Assembly: GCA_003020925.1 (NCBI GenBank) | Contig: PXRT01000015.1 | Location: forward strand, 58,501 to 122,500 | Origin: Halobacteriales archaeon QS_6_64_34 | GTDB lineage: Archaea; Halobacteriota; Halobacteria; Halobacteriales; Haloarculaceae | Length of the DNA stretch: 64,000 nt | Direction of reading: 5' to 3' | Shown: positions 1 to 9,680 of the stretch, piece after piece | Layout of the letters: each line of letters opens with the position of its first letter | Numbering within the stretch: the first letter of the stretch is position 1 | Position numbers and translations under genes: made by a program | Notes under the pieces: generated by a model | The model's input: only the letters and a program-made list of their open reading frames with translations | Told to the model about the DNA's origin: nothing | Database searches by the model: none

Positions 1-1
1 C

Positions 2-1000
2 GGGCTCGATGTCACGTGGGTGAACACGCTCGAGACGCGCCCGAAGACGGTCGTCGATATCCTCTCGAAGACGCTCTCCTACGACGCATACATACTGAGC
101 GCGTCGACGAAGGTCCGACTCGGCGTGGCGCCGCTGCTGGCGACGAAACTCCGCGCTCCCGATACACACGGCGCCCTGTTCCCGGCCGGCGGGGAGTTCG
201 CGGACGAACTCCGCGCCATGCCGGGTCCGCTCCGGCAGTTCTACTGCCGAACTTTCTCGACGTTCGACGGCGTCTATCCCCAGACTGACGAGCTGAGTAG
301 GGACCTTCGCGCCCTATTCGATGACTCGGTCCAGGTCCGGACGGTGCCGAACCTCCGCCCGCTGCCGGAGCGGGCGGCGTCGGACACTGGCGGGCCGAGC
401 GACACTCTCCGGCTGGCGTACGTCGGGCGCATCAAGGAGTCCAAGGGACTCGACGACCTACTTTCGGCCTACGAGCGGGCCACCGACGCCGGAACCGACG
501 TCGTGCTCGACATCTACGGTCACTTCCTGCCCGACGACCCCTACGAGGACCGCTTTCTCGACCGGTGTAGCCAACTGCCCGGCGCCAGGTTCCACGGCAA
601 GTTGCCGAACGAAGACGTCATCCCGACGCTGCAGGACGCCGACGCGTTCATGTTCCCGACCGTCTACGACGGGGAGGGGTTCCCCGGGGCCCTGGTCGAG
701 GCCTTCGCCGCCGGCTGTCCCGTGCTGGCGACGGACTGGAACTTCAACGCCGATATCGTGACCGACGGCGTCGACGGGCGGCTGTTCGACCCCCACGACG
801 TGGCGGCGCTGTCGAGCCACATCGAGGAACTCGCCGACGACCCGGCCCTGCTTTCGGACCTCCAGGACGGGGCCCGCCAGACGGGCCGCCAGTACAGCGT
901 CGAGCGAGTCACTGCGGGTATCATCGAGAATCTCGACGCGAGCGGGTGGGACCTGCCCGAACCGACCGTCGAGCGGTCCCGGACCGTCGAACCGATGTAA
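2..1000 (+). CDS. Glycosyltransferase family 4 (GT-B), 5' end outside window
   Basis: Transfers a sugar from a nucleotide-sugar donor, probably to a surface glycan or N-glycan intermediate at the cytoplasmic face of the membrane. The frame is open from base 2 through the GTG at 20, and the residues before that GTG (GLDVTWVNT) look like real protein, so the gene probably starts upstream of the window. 332 residues are visible. The C-terminal Rossmann half starts near LRLAYVGRIKESKGLDDLL. It carries the GT4 nucleotide-sugar motif EGFPGALVEAFAAGCPVLAT (E-x7-E). It converges on a family 2 glycosyltransferase 11 bases away and belongs to the surface-polysaccharide region that follows. Donor and acceptor cannot be read from sequence. 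Confidence 0.85.
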   Translation, partial: GLDVTWVNTLETRPKTVVDILSKTLSYDAYILSASTKVRLGVAPLLATKLRAPDTHGALFPAGGEFADELRAMPGPLRQFYCRTFSTFDGVYPQTDELSRDLRALFDDSVQVRTVPNLRPLPERAASDTGGPSDTLRLAYVGRIKESKGLDDLLSAYERATDAGTDVVLDIYGHFLPDDPYEDRFLDRCSQLPGARFHGKLPNEDVIPTLQDADAFMFPTVYDGEGFPGALVEAFAAGCPVLATDWNFNADIVTDGVDGRLFDPHDVAALSSHIEELADDPALLSDLQDGARQTGRQYSVERVTAGIIENLDASGWDLPEPTVERSRTVEPM

Positions 1001-1011
1001 TAAGTGGCCCC

Positions 1012-1935
1012 TCAGCTTCGGAGGGCCTGGACTCGTTGCCCGAGTGTGTGAGTTCGTTCGCCACCCAGAGCGGCCAGGAGGTACGTCGCGAACTGCGGTT
1101 CGTACGGGTAGTCCCGGACAGCGCTGGACAGCAGCTCCCGGGCGCGGCCGTACTGACCGGCATGAAAGGCGCTCTTGCCGGCCCGGAAGGCCGCCCAGGC
1201 CCGGAACTTCCGGCGGAAGCGGTCGCCGTACCCGGCGGCCAGGGGCTCGAACTCCTCGACGAACAGCTCGTAGCCCCGCTGGGTCTTCTCGAAGTCCTCG
1301 GTCAGTCGACCCGGCGACTCACAGTCGTAGACGACCAGCGGTTCGGGTATCCGTGTGAAAGCCGTCTCCCGCGAGAGATGCACGAACCACTCCAGGTCGG
1401 CCCAGCAGGGAAACCGCTCGTCCAGCGGGACCTGCTCGGCGACGGCAGTCTCGACCAGCGCGACGGACATCGAGCCGACGACGTTCGCACAGAGTAAGGC
1501 CTTCGTCATGTCGCCGTCGACGGGGTCGGGAATCTCGATGCGCGCCTCGTCGGGGAGGACGCGTTTGATACCGCAGTAGGCGACGCCGGCCGCCTCGTCG
1601 GCTTCGATAGCGTGGACCTGTCGGGCCAGTTTCTTCGGGCGCCAGCGGTCGTCGTCGTCGAGGAAGGCGACGTACTCGCCACCCGCCGCGTCGATACCGG
1701 TGTTTCGGGCGGCGTTTGCCCCCCGGTTGGTCTCGTGGCGGACCACCTGGTGGGTGGCAAGCGAGTCCAGGTCGACATCGGCCAGAACCTCGCGGGCCGG
1801 CGTCTCCGAGTGGTCGTCTACGACGACCAGTTCGACGTTGTCGTAGGTCTGCTCGCGGACGCTCTCGACGGCCGAGCGGAGGTGGTCGGGCCGGTTGTAG
1901 GTCGTGACGACGGCGGTGACGAGCGGGGATGTCAC
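1012..1935 (-). CDS. Glycosyltransferase family 2 (GT-A)
   Basis: Inverting GT-A glycosyltransferase, likely cytoplasmic, working on surface glycan. The N-terminus reads VTAVVTTYNRPDHLRSAVES, the usual GT2 opening. The nucleotide-sugar site VVVDDHSE and the metal-binding FLDDDDRW are present, and the fold is complete to about residue 230, followed by an alpha-helical TPR-like tail (RAWAAFRAGKSAFHAGQY). I chose the GTG at 1935, just before the GT2 strand. An ATG at 2010 would add 25 low-complexity residues and is the alternative. It ends 11 bases from the preceding convergent glycosyltransferase. Substrate unknown. Confidence 0.85.
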   Translation of the reverse strand: MTSPLVTAVVTTYNRPDHLRSAVESVREQTYDNVELVVVDDHSETPAREVLADVDLDSLATHQVVRHETNRGANAARNTGIDAAGGEYVAFLDDDDRWRPKKLARQVHAIEADEAAGVAYCGIKRVLPDEARIEIPDPVDGDMTKALLCANVVGSMSVALVETAVAEQVPLDERFPCWADLEWFVHLSRETAFTRIPEPLVVYDCESPGRLTEDFEKTQRGYELFVEEFEPLAAGYGDRFRRKFRAWAAFRAGKSAFHAGQYGRARELLSSAVRDYPYEPQFATYLLAALGGERTHTLGQRVQALRS

Positions 1936-2065
1936 GGCTGTACCCCCTGCCGGCACGGCTGTCGGTCGGTCCAAGTACTCACCGGTCGGTGCCCCGGACA
2001 CCCGGGGCATGGCGTCGTCCCCATCGACTGTCTCCAGTCCCGGAGGCCCCCTAAGTATAGGACGG

Positions 2066-2389
2066 CTACGACGGGGCCGCCATGACCCGGAGATAAATGA
2101 TATAGGAAAGCACCGCAAAGCAGAGCCACGTAATCGCGTTCACGACCTGCCACCACTGCCCGGTCGTCCCTCGCGGGGCGAACAGTACCCGGTTGCACAG
2201 CAAGCCGATGAAGGACACGATGAAATACAGGCGCGCGGACAGCAACTCGAGCACGAACAACAGCGCCAGCGTGACGGCCATCCAGAGGAGCTGTCCGGTG
2301 ACGAGCAGTGTCCGGTCGCCCGCGTCTTGTGTCCGGGAGGTGTACCCGGCGCTCGAACGGGACCCCGTCCGGCTTGTATCGCCGGCCAT
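2066..2389 (-). CDS. Small membrane protein with three predicted TM helices
   Basis: 107-residue protein of unknown function. After a polar N-terminus of about 25 residues (rich in Ser, Thr, Arg) there are three hydrophobic segments: LLVTGQLLWMAVTLALLFVL, LYFIVSFIGLLCNRVLF, and WWQVVNAITWLCFAVLSYII. Codon use is high-GC and the hydrophobic pattern is coherent, which supports a real gene. The start at 2389 (MAGDTSRTG) was chosen over an upstream ATG at 2455 because the upstream stretch has no conserved look. It lies upstream of the family 2 glycosyltransferase on the same strand, so co-transcription is possible across a 130-base gap. Confidence 0.6.
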   Translation of the reverse strand: MAGDTSRTGSRSSAGYTSRTQDAGDRTLLVTGQLLWMAVTLALLFVLELLSARLYFIVSFIGLLCNRVLFAPRGTTGQWWQVVNAITWLCFAVLSYIIYLRVMAAPS

Positions 2390-2770
2390 CGACCTGACGA
2401 CCCCGACACAGCGGACACAGAGACTCGCCACGTAGCTGAGTGGGCTCACGGCCACCCCGTTCCCGTCGAATGTACCATGTTTCCCATCGCGTGACTTCTC
2501 ACACTGGCGGTACTCAGTTAGTTACGTACTACGCATACACCCCGGCCGCTGGCAAATCGGGGGCCGGGGCGGGGCCGAGCAGTTCAGGGGCGGCGTAACA
2601 AACTATCAGTGTGGGTATCCCGGGAGCATGGGTGAACCGTATACCGACCCCACGCGACCGGGCCGGTCCCGGTCCGTGGTCGTGGCGGGCGGCGGTGACC
2701 GGCAGTCGGACCGACCGGGCGAGAACGGATGGGCGCAACCGAACCGAACGGCCAACCGGGGCTCCCACCG
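2390..2770. other. Intergenic region, divergent promoters, possible 48-residue leader ORF
   Basis: This 380-base stretch separates two divergent genes. An ATG at 2628 opens a 48-residue plus-strand frame, rich in Arg, Gly and Pro, whose TGA (2772-2774) overlaps the ATG of the next gene (2771) as ATGA. That is the usual geometry for translational coupling. The composition is not convincingly protein-like, so it may be chance. No RNA gene or repeat was seen. Confidence 0.35.
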
Positions 2771-4663
2771 ATGAGTGACAGCAGCTCCCGGCTCTCACAG
2801 CTCACCGACACCGAGACGGCGCCGCTTTTGTACCGGACGGTTCGGAACATGCAGACCGAGCAGCTACTGGGTGTCGCCGACCGGACGCTCCGTCAACTCG
2901 TCGTCCCCTCCTTACCGCTGGACGCCGACCAGTGGTACGACCGTCGTGTCCCGAGCGGGCTGGCCATCAGACCCGGGCCGATTCGAGGGAACACCACGAC
3001 GCTACGACGGTGTCTCGGCTCCGAGACGCGCGCGAGCTACCGCGAGCGCGCCGACGAAACCGTCTCGGGGACGGTGACGCTCCTGTCCCGGTCGGTATCG
3101 GTGGCCGACGACGACGGCGTCGGCTGGCTCGCGGACGACGTGCTGGAACCGCCCGCAATGTGGGCCCTGCAGTTCCACGGCTTCGAGTTCCTGTCGTGGG
3201 CGACGCTGGGCTACGACGGGCCGGAGGCGTGTCCGGCGGTCATCGAGACGTTCGCCGACTGGCTCGCTGACTGGGACGATGCCGGGGCGACCCGAATCGG
3301 CGCGCCGGGGTATCTCCGGCGGGCCTGGACGCCCCACGCCGTCTCGCTTCGGGTCATGCATCTCGTCCGTCTGTGTGCGTGGGTCCGCCGCGATACGGGT
3401 ATCGAGGCGCTTGCGGCCCGGCTGGTCTACCGCAACGCCGCCTTCCTCTCCAACCACGTCGAGTACGACGTCGGTGGCAACCATCTGATAGAGAACGGCG
3501 CCGCGCTGGTGCTTGCGGGCACCCTCTTCGACGGCGAGGGGGAGGGGTGGCTCCAGCAGGGCATCGACGTGCTGGTCGACGCGGGCGACCAGTTCCTCGA
3601 GGACGGCGGCCACTTCGAGCGCAGCCCGATGTATCACGCGATAGCGCTCACCAGGTATCTGACGGTCGTAGACCTGCTGCGCCGACAGGGGCGGTCGATA
3701 CCGACCGAACTCCGCGAGGTGGCCGTCGAGGCCACCGCCTTCCTCCAGCGGTTGTCCCCACCCGACGGCCGGATTCCGCTGTGGAACGACGCGGTGTTCG
3801 GTGAGGCCCTGCCGATGGCCGCCGCGCTCCGGTACGCCGACGCCGTCGGCGTGGACGCGACGGCGACGGCCGGTGAGTCGCTCCCGGCGTCGGGCTACTA
3901 CTGGCTCGGCGACGGCGACGACCGGCTGCTGGTCGATGGGGGCCAACCCGGGCCGGCCCACCTGCCCGGTCACACCCACAACGACCAGCTCGCGGTGTCG
4001 TTCTGGGCCGACGGAAAGCGCCTCCTGACCGACTCGGGGACCCCCTCATACGCGCCCACGAACCGACGCGAGTACGCCCGCAGCGTCCGCGCGCACAACA
4101 CTGTCCAGTACGGCGACACCGAGCCGATGGCCATCGGCGGAAGCTACCTGCTGGGTCGGCGGGTCGAGCCCTCGGCCACCGTGACCGGCGCCGACGGGGT
4201 CGACGTCTTCGACGGGCGGTACAGCCGCGAGGCGACACCCCGCTACAGCCACCGGCGGCGGGTGTACCACGACGAAGACTGGTGGCTGGTCTGGGACACG
4301 GTCGACGCCGACGCGGCGGCGACGGTGACGAGCCGACTCCACGTAGCGCCCGGCGTCGAGGTCGAACACGTCGACGACGGCGGCCAGCCCCGATTCGAAC
4401 TCGTCGCGGGCGAGTCGTCCGCTGCGTCGGTCGTCCCGCTGGGGGCCAAGCGGGTGACCCTCGCGACGAGCGAGTTCTTCCCGGAGTTCGGTCGCGCCGA
4501 GAGCCGGCCGAAGCTGTCACTGGAGTCCGACGGGAGCGCAGTCAACTTCGGCTTCCTCCTCTCGCGGGCCACCCCCCGGTCGGTCGCCGTCGACCACGAC
4601 GGCGCGGGCGTGGCCGGGCTCTCCATCGACGACGACTACCGCTCGCTACCGGCGACGACGTGA
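2771..4663 (+). CDS. Heparinase II/III-like polysaccharide lyase family protein
   Basis: 630-residue protein with an N-terminal alpha/alpha-toroid region (about 1-340) and a C-terminal beta-sandwich typical of the heparinase II/III superfamily. Family signatures are NHLIENGAALVLAG, GGHFERSPMYHAIAL (Tyr/His catalytic region) and GHTHNDQLAVSFWADGKRLL (the His-rich C-domain motif). Enzymes of this fold cleave uronic-acid-containing polysaccharides by beta-elimination. No signal peptide is visible, so a cytoplasmic role in processing or recycling surface polysaccharide intermediates is possible. The start MSDSSS at 2771 is preferred over an in-frame ATG at 2729. Glycosyltransferase neighbours support a polysaccharide locus. 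The exact substrate is unknown. Confidence 0.8.
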   Translation: MSDSSSRLSQLTDTETAPLLYRTVRNMQTEQLLGVADRTLRQLVVPSLPLDADQWYDRRVPSGLAIRPGPIRGNTTTLRRCLGSETRASYRERADETVSGTVTLLSRSVSVADDDGVGWLADDVLEPPAMWALQFHGFEFLSWATLGYDGPEACPAVIETFADWLADWDDAGATRIGAPGYLRRAWTPHAVSLRVMHLVRLCAWVRRDTGIEALAARLVYRNAAFLSNHVEYDVGGNHLIENGAALVLAGTLFDGEGEGWLQQGIDVLVDAGDQFLEDGGHFERSPMYHAIALTRYLTVVDLLRRQGRSIPTELREVAVEATAFLQRLSPPDGRIPLWNDAVFGEALPMAAALRYADAVGVDATATAGESLPASGYYWLGDGDDRLLVDGGQPGPAHLPGHTHNDQLAVSFWADGKRLLTDSGTPSYAPTNRREYARSVRAHNTVQYGDTEPMAIGGSYLLGRRVEPSATVTGADGVDVFDGRYSREATPRYSHRRRVYHDEDWWLVWDTVDADAAATVTSRLHVAPGVEVEHVDDGGQPRFELVAGESSAASVVPLGAKRVTLATSEFFPEFGRAESRPKLSLESDGSAVNFGFLLSRATPRSVAVDHDGAGVAGLSIDDDYRSLPATT

Positions 4664-4775
4664 CGGGCAGCTCCCGATGGGACAGATTACTCCGGTGGAG
4701 AAAGAATGGTAACAATGTCGAAACCAAGCGGTAGGCGGCGCTTTCTTATCCCACTGTGTGTGGTCGAGTCAGTCA

Positions 4776-5765
4776 ATGGTTCGTGGCCGAAGGAGGGGGA
4801 CCGGTGCGGTCTCGACACTCCTCGACCTCGCGGTCGTCTGTGGTATCGCACTCGCAACGTACGGCGCCTGGCTGCTCCCGGAGCTCCGGTTGGGTCCGGG
4901 TCGCATCCTGCTTGGCGCCGCCTTCGTCCTGCTGGCGCCCGGGTACGCGGTGACGGCGGCGCTGTTTCCCCGCCGGGAGTCGACCCTGTCTAGGACGGGT
5001 GGTCGACTCGCGCCCGGCCATCTCACGGGGCTCGAACGGGTCGTGTACGCGGTCGGGCTCAGCATCGTCACCGTCCCACTGCTGGCGCTGTTCCTGAACT
5101 TCACGCAGTGGGGTATCACCTCGCAGTCCGTCCGCCTGGCGCTGCTGTCGCTTGTGCTGGTCGCGACGGGTATGGCTACGGTCCGTCGCCTGCGTGTCCC
5201 ACCGAACGAGCGGTTCCGGCTACCGCTCGGTAACGCCTTCTCGGGTCTCACGAGTACGCGACCGGCCACCGCCGTCATCGCGGTCCTGTTCGTCCTGTCG
5301 CTGGCCGTCGCCGGGTCGGCCCTCGCGACGGTCGATAGTGGCCAGCAGCTCACCGAGTTCTACCTCCTGTCACAGGACGAGGAGACGGGCGAACTCGTCG
5401 CCGACGACTACCCGGAGGCGATTTCACCACGGGGCAGCGCGCCCATCTTCGTCGGTATCGAAAACCGGGAGGCCGGGTCGACGGAGTACACCGTCCTGGC
5501 CGAGTTCCACCGGGTCAACGGCACCGGTGACGACCGGGCCGTCACCACCAGATGGCGAACGGCCAGCTACGAGACACAGCTCGGAGTCGGTGAAACGAAC
5601 ACGACGCGACTGAGCGTCTCGCCGCCCGAGGACGGGGCGGGCGAGCGTCTTCGTCTGACGCTGTTGCTCTACACGGGGTCGACCCCGGAGAACCCCCGAA
5701 TCGACGACGCCTACCGGACGGTCCACATCTGGGTCGACGTCCCCGCCGACGGAGGTGCGCTGTAG
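4776..5765 (+). CDS. DUF1616 domain membrane protein
   Basis: 329-residue membrane protein of the DUF1616 type seen in archaeal surface-glycan loci. Four TM segments fill the first 190 residues (LLDLAVVCGIALATYGAWLL, ILLGAAFVLLAPGYAVTAAL with the family LAPGYA motif, GLSIVTVPLLALFLNF, and TAVIAVLFVLSLAVAGSALA). An extracellular beta-rich domain follows (about 200-329: APIFVGIENREAGSTEYTVL). The stop codon directly abuts the ATG of the next gene at 5766, so the two are one operon. A GTG at 4758 would add six residues. The molecular function of DUF1616 is not established. A role in assembly or export of glycan is an inference from context. Confidence 0.8.
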   Translation: MVRGRRRGTGAVSTLLDLAVVCGIALATYGAWLLPELRLGPGRILLGAAFVLLAPGYAVTAALFPRRESTLSRTGGRLAPGHLTGLERVVYAVGLSIVTVPLLALFLNFTQWGITSQSVRLALLSLVLVATGMATVRRLRVPPNERFRLPLGNAFSGLTSTRPATAVIAVLFVLSLAVAGSALATVDSGQQLTEFYLLSQDEETGELVADDYPEAISPRGSAPIFVGIENREAGSTEYTVLAEFHRVNGTGDDRAVTTRWRTASYETQLGVGETNTTRLSVSPPEDGAGERLRLTLLLYTGSTPENPRIDDAYRTVHIWVDVPADGGAL

Positions 5766-7550
5766 ATGGTCGCCGCCTCGCGCACCGCCGACGACCGCTG
5801 GCTCGCCGCCGTCGGATTCGCGCTCGCGCTCGCGTGTACCGTCATCCTCGCGACGACACCGGCGGCTACCGGCTACGAGCCGTCAATCTACGGGGTCTAC
5901 CCCTGGTACTTCTGGGCGCTTGCCGGACTCGCCTTGCTCGTCGGGAACGTGGTCATCGTCCGCAGCGCCAGGACGGGAACGAACGACTGGCTGTTCGGGC
6001 TCGTGCTCGTCCTGACGGTCGTCGGCCTGCTCGTCTTCCTCCCGTATTTCCGGGGGTACGTCATGTTCGGCCGGGCGGACGCGCTCTCCCACGTCGGCTT
6101 CATCAGGGATATCCAGCGGACTGGGCAGGTCAGCGCCGGGAACATCTACCCGAACCTCCATCTGCTGGTCCTGAGTCTCGCCTACGCCACTGGGGTCGAG
6201 TCGCCGATTGTGCTGATGGGGGTTGCCGGCATCGGGTCGCTGTTCAGCATCGTCTCGTTCGTGGCACTCGTCAGCGCCGTCTTCGACCGGCGCCGAGCGC
6301 TGCTTGCGGTGCCGTTTGCCATCGTGCTCGTCGAGGTCCAGTCGGTCCCGTACGTCTTCAGCATCCTGCTCGTCCCCTTCGTCCTCTATCTGTTCGTCAT
6401 GGAACGGCGGACGCGGGCGGTCCACGTCCGGGCCGCACTCGGTGTGACGCTGTTCGCGCTGGTCATCTACCACCCCATCACCACGCTGTTCTTGCTGCTG
6501 GTGTTCGGGGTCTACAGCGTCGCGCGGACGCTTCATACCCGGGACGTGCTGGCGAGCACCGAGGAGATAAGCAGACCGGTCAGCACGGTTCCGTTCTCCC
6601 AGCTCGTCGTCGCCGTCTTCGTGGTCTGGTATCTCGACTTCCCGAAAATCGTCAATCGGTTTCGCACTGTCGTCGTGACCCTCGCAGACCCCGGTGGGAG
6701 CGGGTCATCGGCCGCTACGTACAGCGACACGGTGGCACAGTACAGCCCCTCCGTGGTCGACCTCATCCGTATCTCCACGCTGCGATACGGCGCCACGGCG
6801 ATACTGCTCGCCCTCGGGGGCTGTTATGCACTCGCCGTCGTAGTGGGTGCCCTCCGGTCACGGACGAGCGGGACAGTGTTCCGGACGACCTTTGTCGGCG
6901 CGCTTGGCCTGTTCACCGCGCTGTCAGTCCTGTTTTTCCTCGTCGACCTCATCGTCGGCTTCGGGCGGCCGCTGGTGTACGCGGAGCTGTTTGGCGCCCT
7001 GCTTGCCGGCGCGTCGATTTACTTCCTGGCCGAGCGGACCGGGTATCGGTCGGGCGCGTACGGGCTGTTGTACGTCGCCGTCGCGCTGTTGCTGGTCACC
7101 TCGACGTTGGGACTGTACACGTCGCCGATGACCGTCGGACAGAGCGAGCAGGTCACTGACGCCGAAATCCAGGGGTCGGCCTGGTACATCGAAAACCGCG
7201 ACCGGCAGGACGACCTCACCGAGTTCGGCGTCGAGACCCACCGATTCCGGGACGCCGTCTTCGGCCGGGAGACCTACAGCGACGCCCAGGTGGTCACCAG
7301 CGACACCGACCGGATTCCGCAACACTTCGGTTACACCGGCAACGCCACGCTGGGAGCCAGCTACGAGGACGACAAGTATCTCGTGTTGACGGCCGCCGGG
7401 CGCAACTTCTACGAACAGGTCTACCCGGGCTACGAGGAGTTCTGGAAGTACGAGCAGTCTGACTTCGAGCGGCTCCCACGGGACCCGACGGTGTCGTCCG
7501 TCTACGACAACGGCGAGTACGACGTCTACCGGGTGAACGCGACCGGATAG
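5766..7550 (+). CDS. Polytopic membrane protein of the glycan locus
   Basis: 594 residues with about twelve TM helices (to about residue 455) and an extracytoplasmic C-terminal domain of about 140 residues (from VTDAEIQGSAWYIENRDRQ to the end). The architecture resembles large archaeal membrane glycosyltransferases of the GT-C type: many helices, an early loop with acidic residues (FGRADALSHVGFIRDIQ, a plausible catalytic-loop Asp) and a soluble tail. It starts at the base after the stop of the DUF1616 gene, so the two are translated together. Assignment as a GT-C-like transferase is an inference. A glycan transporter-like protein is the alternative. Confidence 0.6.
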   Translation: MVAASRTADDRWLAAVGFALALACTVILATTPAATGYEPSIYGVYPWYFWALAGLALLVGNVVIVRSARTGTNDWLFGLVLVLTVVGLLVFLPYFRGYVMFGRADALSHVGFIRDIQRTGQVSAGNIYPNLHLLVLSLAYATGVESPIVLMGVAGIGSLFSIVSFVALVSAVFDRRRALLAVPFAIVLVEVQSVPYVFSILLVPFVLYLFVMERRTRAVHVRAALGVTLFALVIYHPITTLFLLLVFGVYSVARTLHTRDVLASTEEISRPVSTVPFSQLVVAVFVVWYLDFPKIVNRFRTVVVTLADPGGSGSSAATYSDTVAQYSPSVVDLIRISTLRYGATAILLALGGCYALAVVVGALRSRTSGTVFRTTFVGALGLFTALSVLFFLVDLIVGFGRPLVYAELFGALLAGASIYFLAERTGYRSGAYGLLYVAVALLLVTSTLGLYTSPMTVGQSEQVTDAEIQGSAWYIENRDRQDDLTEFGVETHRFRDAVFGRETYSDAQVVTSDTDRIPQHFGYTGNATLGASYEDDKYLVLTAAGRNFYEQVYPGYEEFWKYEQSDFERLPRDPTVSSVYDNGEYDVYRVNATG

Positions 7551-7625
7551 CGCCGAGGCCGGTCGTCGCCGCACGCGGTTTTCGAGGGGACGTATAAAAG
7601 GGAAGACGCGTTCTGCTGCTGTCGC

Positions 7626-7982
7626 TTAGGCGTTTGCCATCTGCCGGCAGCTTTCGGCACACTCCTGTAGGACTTCGGCACAGACCTGACAGTGATTGGC
7701 GTCGTGTTTGCGACACTCGTCTGTACAGGCCTCACACGCCTCCACACAGGCCTCGGCGACCGTGGCACTGTACCGCGAGTTGCGGGCCATGAGCCGAGCG
7801 TGTAGCGCCGTGAGGTCGGCGACGTCCCGACAGAGACGGGCACACTCTTCCATGTCTGCACTGCCGAGACACTCGTCGGCACACCATTCACACACCTCGG
7901 TGGCCTCGTTGCAGTTTTCGATGCACTCGCGCTGTGTGTCACTCAGGCTCTCGATTTTCTCAAATGTGTCTGATAGGGACAT
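7626..7982 (-). CDS. Four-helix bundle copper-binding (Csp-like, DUF326) protein
   Basis: 118-residue Cys-rich protein. Cysteines recur at helix spacing along the chain (CIENCNEATEVCEWCADECL, then MEECARLC, then CVEACEACTDECRKHDANHC, then CAEVLQECAESC). This is the pattern of the four-helix bundle copper storage proteins (Csp, formerly DUF326), which bind many Cu(I) ions through Cys lining the bundle. No signal peptide or twin-arginine motif is seen, so this is a cytosolic Csp3-like form. It is a monocistronic gene. Its neighbours belong to the polysaccharide locus, so context gives no clue to regulation. Confidence 0.88.
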   Translation of the reverse strand: MSLSDTFEKIESLSDTQRECIENCNEATEVCEWCADECLGSADMEECARLCRDVADLTALHARLMARNSRYSATVAEACVEACEACTDECRKHDANHCQVCAEVLQECAESCRQMANA

Positions 7983-8149
7983 TCCACGTCAATATTCGTT
8001 TGGAAGAGCGCTCAATCGCTTGCCTGCCGCTGCAAGTCCCAGCACCAGCGGTCGGTGCCTTCGGCAACTCACCGTCGAAAACCGCTCCGGTCCGGAAGGG
8101 CACAGACTGAGCCGGAGTGATACCGCACCGGTAGAAGCCGCTTAATACG

Positions 8150-9391
8150 CTACGCGAACCCGTCAGCGGTCGTCAGTGCGGTCCGGAAATCACTGACCAG
8201 CGCCTCGGTGCGCATCGTCACGTTGTCAGCGACGTGTGCTGCCAGTTCCCTGTTTTCGTCGATGGCGTCATCGGTGAGCGATTCGAGCGTCTCGACGGTC
8301 GCCTCGTTCCACGGAATCGCGTACTCGGGGATGTCGAGCGTCCGGAAGGTGCCCGGGGTCTTTGGCCCCCACTCGTCCCGGTAGACGCCGATAGTGGGCG
8401 TGCCGACCGAGAGCGCGAAGATGGCCGCGTGCAGCCGCATCGTCACGAGCAGGTCCTGCTCGGCGTAGTGGGCCCGAAGCTCGTCGGGGTCGTAGCTGCC
8501 GTAGTAGCCGACGCCGATTTCCCCGAGCCGGTCGCGGTGGCGGTCGGCCCACGCCTCGTCGATTTCGGTCTGTACCGTTAGCGTCACCTCGTGACCGGCC
8601 TTGACGAGCCGGTCCAGATACGTGAGGAAGGTGTCCTCCATCCGTGCGCTGGCCTCGTCGAGTTCGCCGGTGTCACCCAGCGACGAGAAGCGGGGGACCA
8701 CAGCGATGTGGCTCGGACCGTCCGGCGAGCGCTCGCCGACCGACGGTGTTCCGTTGAGGAAGGCGGTGTCGACGCCGTTGATGAGCTGGGTCGAGAGGCC
8801 AAACTCCGAGAGGTAGTCGAAGGTAATCGCGTCCCGGGTCATCACGAACTCGGCGTCCTCAAGCAGCGGCCGGACCAGCCGCTTTGGGGCCCCTTCGAGT
8901 TCGAACGTCGTCTGTGGCAACAGGCCGTAGGGGACGTCGTTGCGTCGTGCGACCTGCAGCGGGTACACCATTGCGAGTAGATACGGGAGGCTGCCGTGGC
9001 TCGGCGAGTAGTGGATGGCGTTGCCGCCGTTGAACAGCAGCGCGTCCGCGTCGGTTATCTCCTCGTACAGCGCCGAGTGGACCGACCGGCCGTCGGCGAC
9101 ACTGGCGACGTCGACGCCGTACTGGAGCCCGTTGCGCGCCAGCGCGGCGAGTTGGGCCGGCCGGGACTGGGACTCCGGGTCGTAGCTTATCGGCCCGCCG
9201 ACCAGCGTCGTCTCGAGTTCGTCGGCCATCCGGCTGTACTCCGGTGAGTCCGAGTCGAACCGGGAGACTGCTGTCACGTCCACTCCCGGAATCGTTCGTT
9301 CGAGCAGTGCGAGCGTCCCCTCGTTGATAGCGAAATCCCCCGCGTTGCGACAGCCGTATGCGTAGGCCAGCGTTAGTGAATCCAGGTCCAT
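8150..9391 (-). CDS. Polysaccharide pyruvyl transferase family protein (WcaK/CsaB-like)
   Basis: 413-residue protein of the polysaccharide pyruvyl transferase superfamily, which adds pyruvate ketals from PEP to sugar residues. The N-terminus LTLAYAYGCRNAGDFAINEG matches the family's GxxNxGD opening. LLFNGGNAIHY is the mid-domain glycine-rich loop. DLLVTMRLHAAIFALSVGTP is the hallmark C-terminal R-L-H-A motif. The start at 9391 (MDLDSL) begins right before the first strand. An upstream ATG at 9415 adds eight residues. It is transcribed divergently from the glycosyltransferase at 9681. Pyruvylation of an exopolysaccharide or S-layer glycan is inferred from family and neighbours. Confidence 0.85.
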   Translation of the reverse strand: MDLDSLTLAYAYGCRNAGDFAINEGTLALLERTIPGVDVTAVSRFDSDSPEYSRMADELETTLVGGPISYDPESQSRPAQLAALARNGLQYGVDVASVADGRSVHSALYEEITDADALLFNGGNAIHYSPSHGSLPYLLAMVYPLQVARRNDVPYGLLPQTTFELEGAPKRLVRPLLEDAEFVMTRDAITFDYLSEFGLSTQLINGVDTAFLNGTPSVGERSPDGPSHIAVVPRFSSLGDTGELDEASARMEDTFLTYLDRLVKAGHEVTLTVQTEIDEAWADRHRDRLGEIGVGYYGSYDPDELRAHYAEQDLLVTMRLHAAIFALSVGTPTIGVYRDEWGPKTPGTFRTLDIPEYAIPWNEATVETLESLTDDAIDENRELAAHVADNVTMRTEALVSDFRTALTTADGFA

Positions 9392-9680
9392 CTCGGGAGG
9401 CGATAGACAGTCCACCCAGTTTAGTAGCCAATCGGTAACGCGGTCGGGACCCCGCGTTAGCCGGTTTGTTTCTTGTTTCCGATGCCCGATAATTGGCCCG
9501 TCGAGCGGAACGTCTCCCGGGACCCAGCGATTGAACCGCGTATCGAACGCATACTAAGGTGGATATCGGTACTGGATTTCGACGTTCAATGGCATCGATG
9601 TTCGCAACAGACCGCCGGACGACGGAACCGTGGCCGACGAGTGAGGGGAAACGGGTCGACGTGGGGGCGTCGAGGTGACG

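Noticed and set aside
7583..7600. TATA-like cgtataaaaggg after the membrane protein gene
   Set aside because: On the plus strand it points into the 3' end of an opposite-strand gene, and no plus-strand gene starts nearby.
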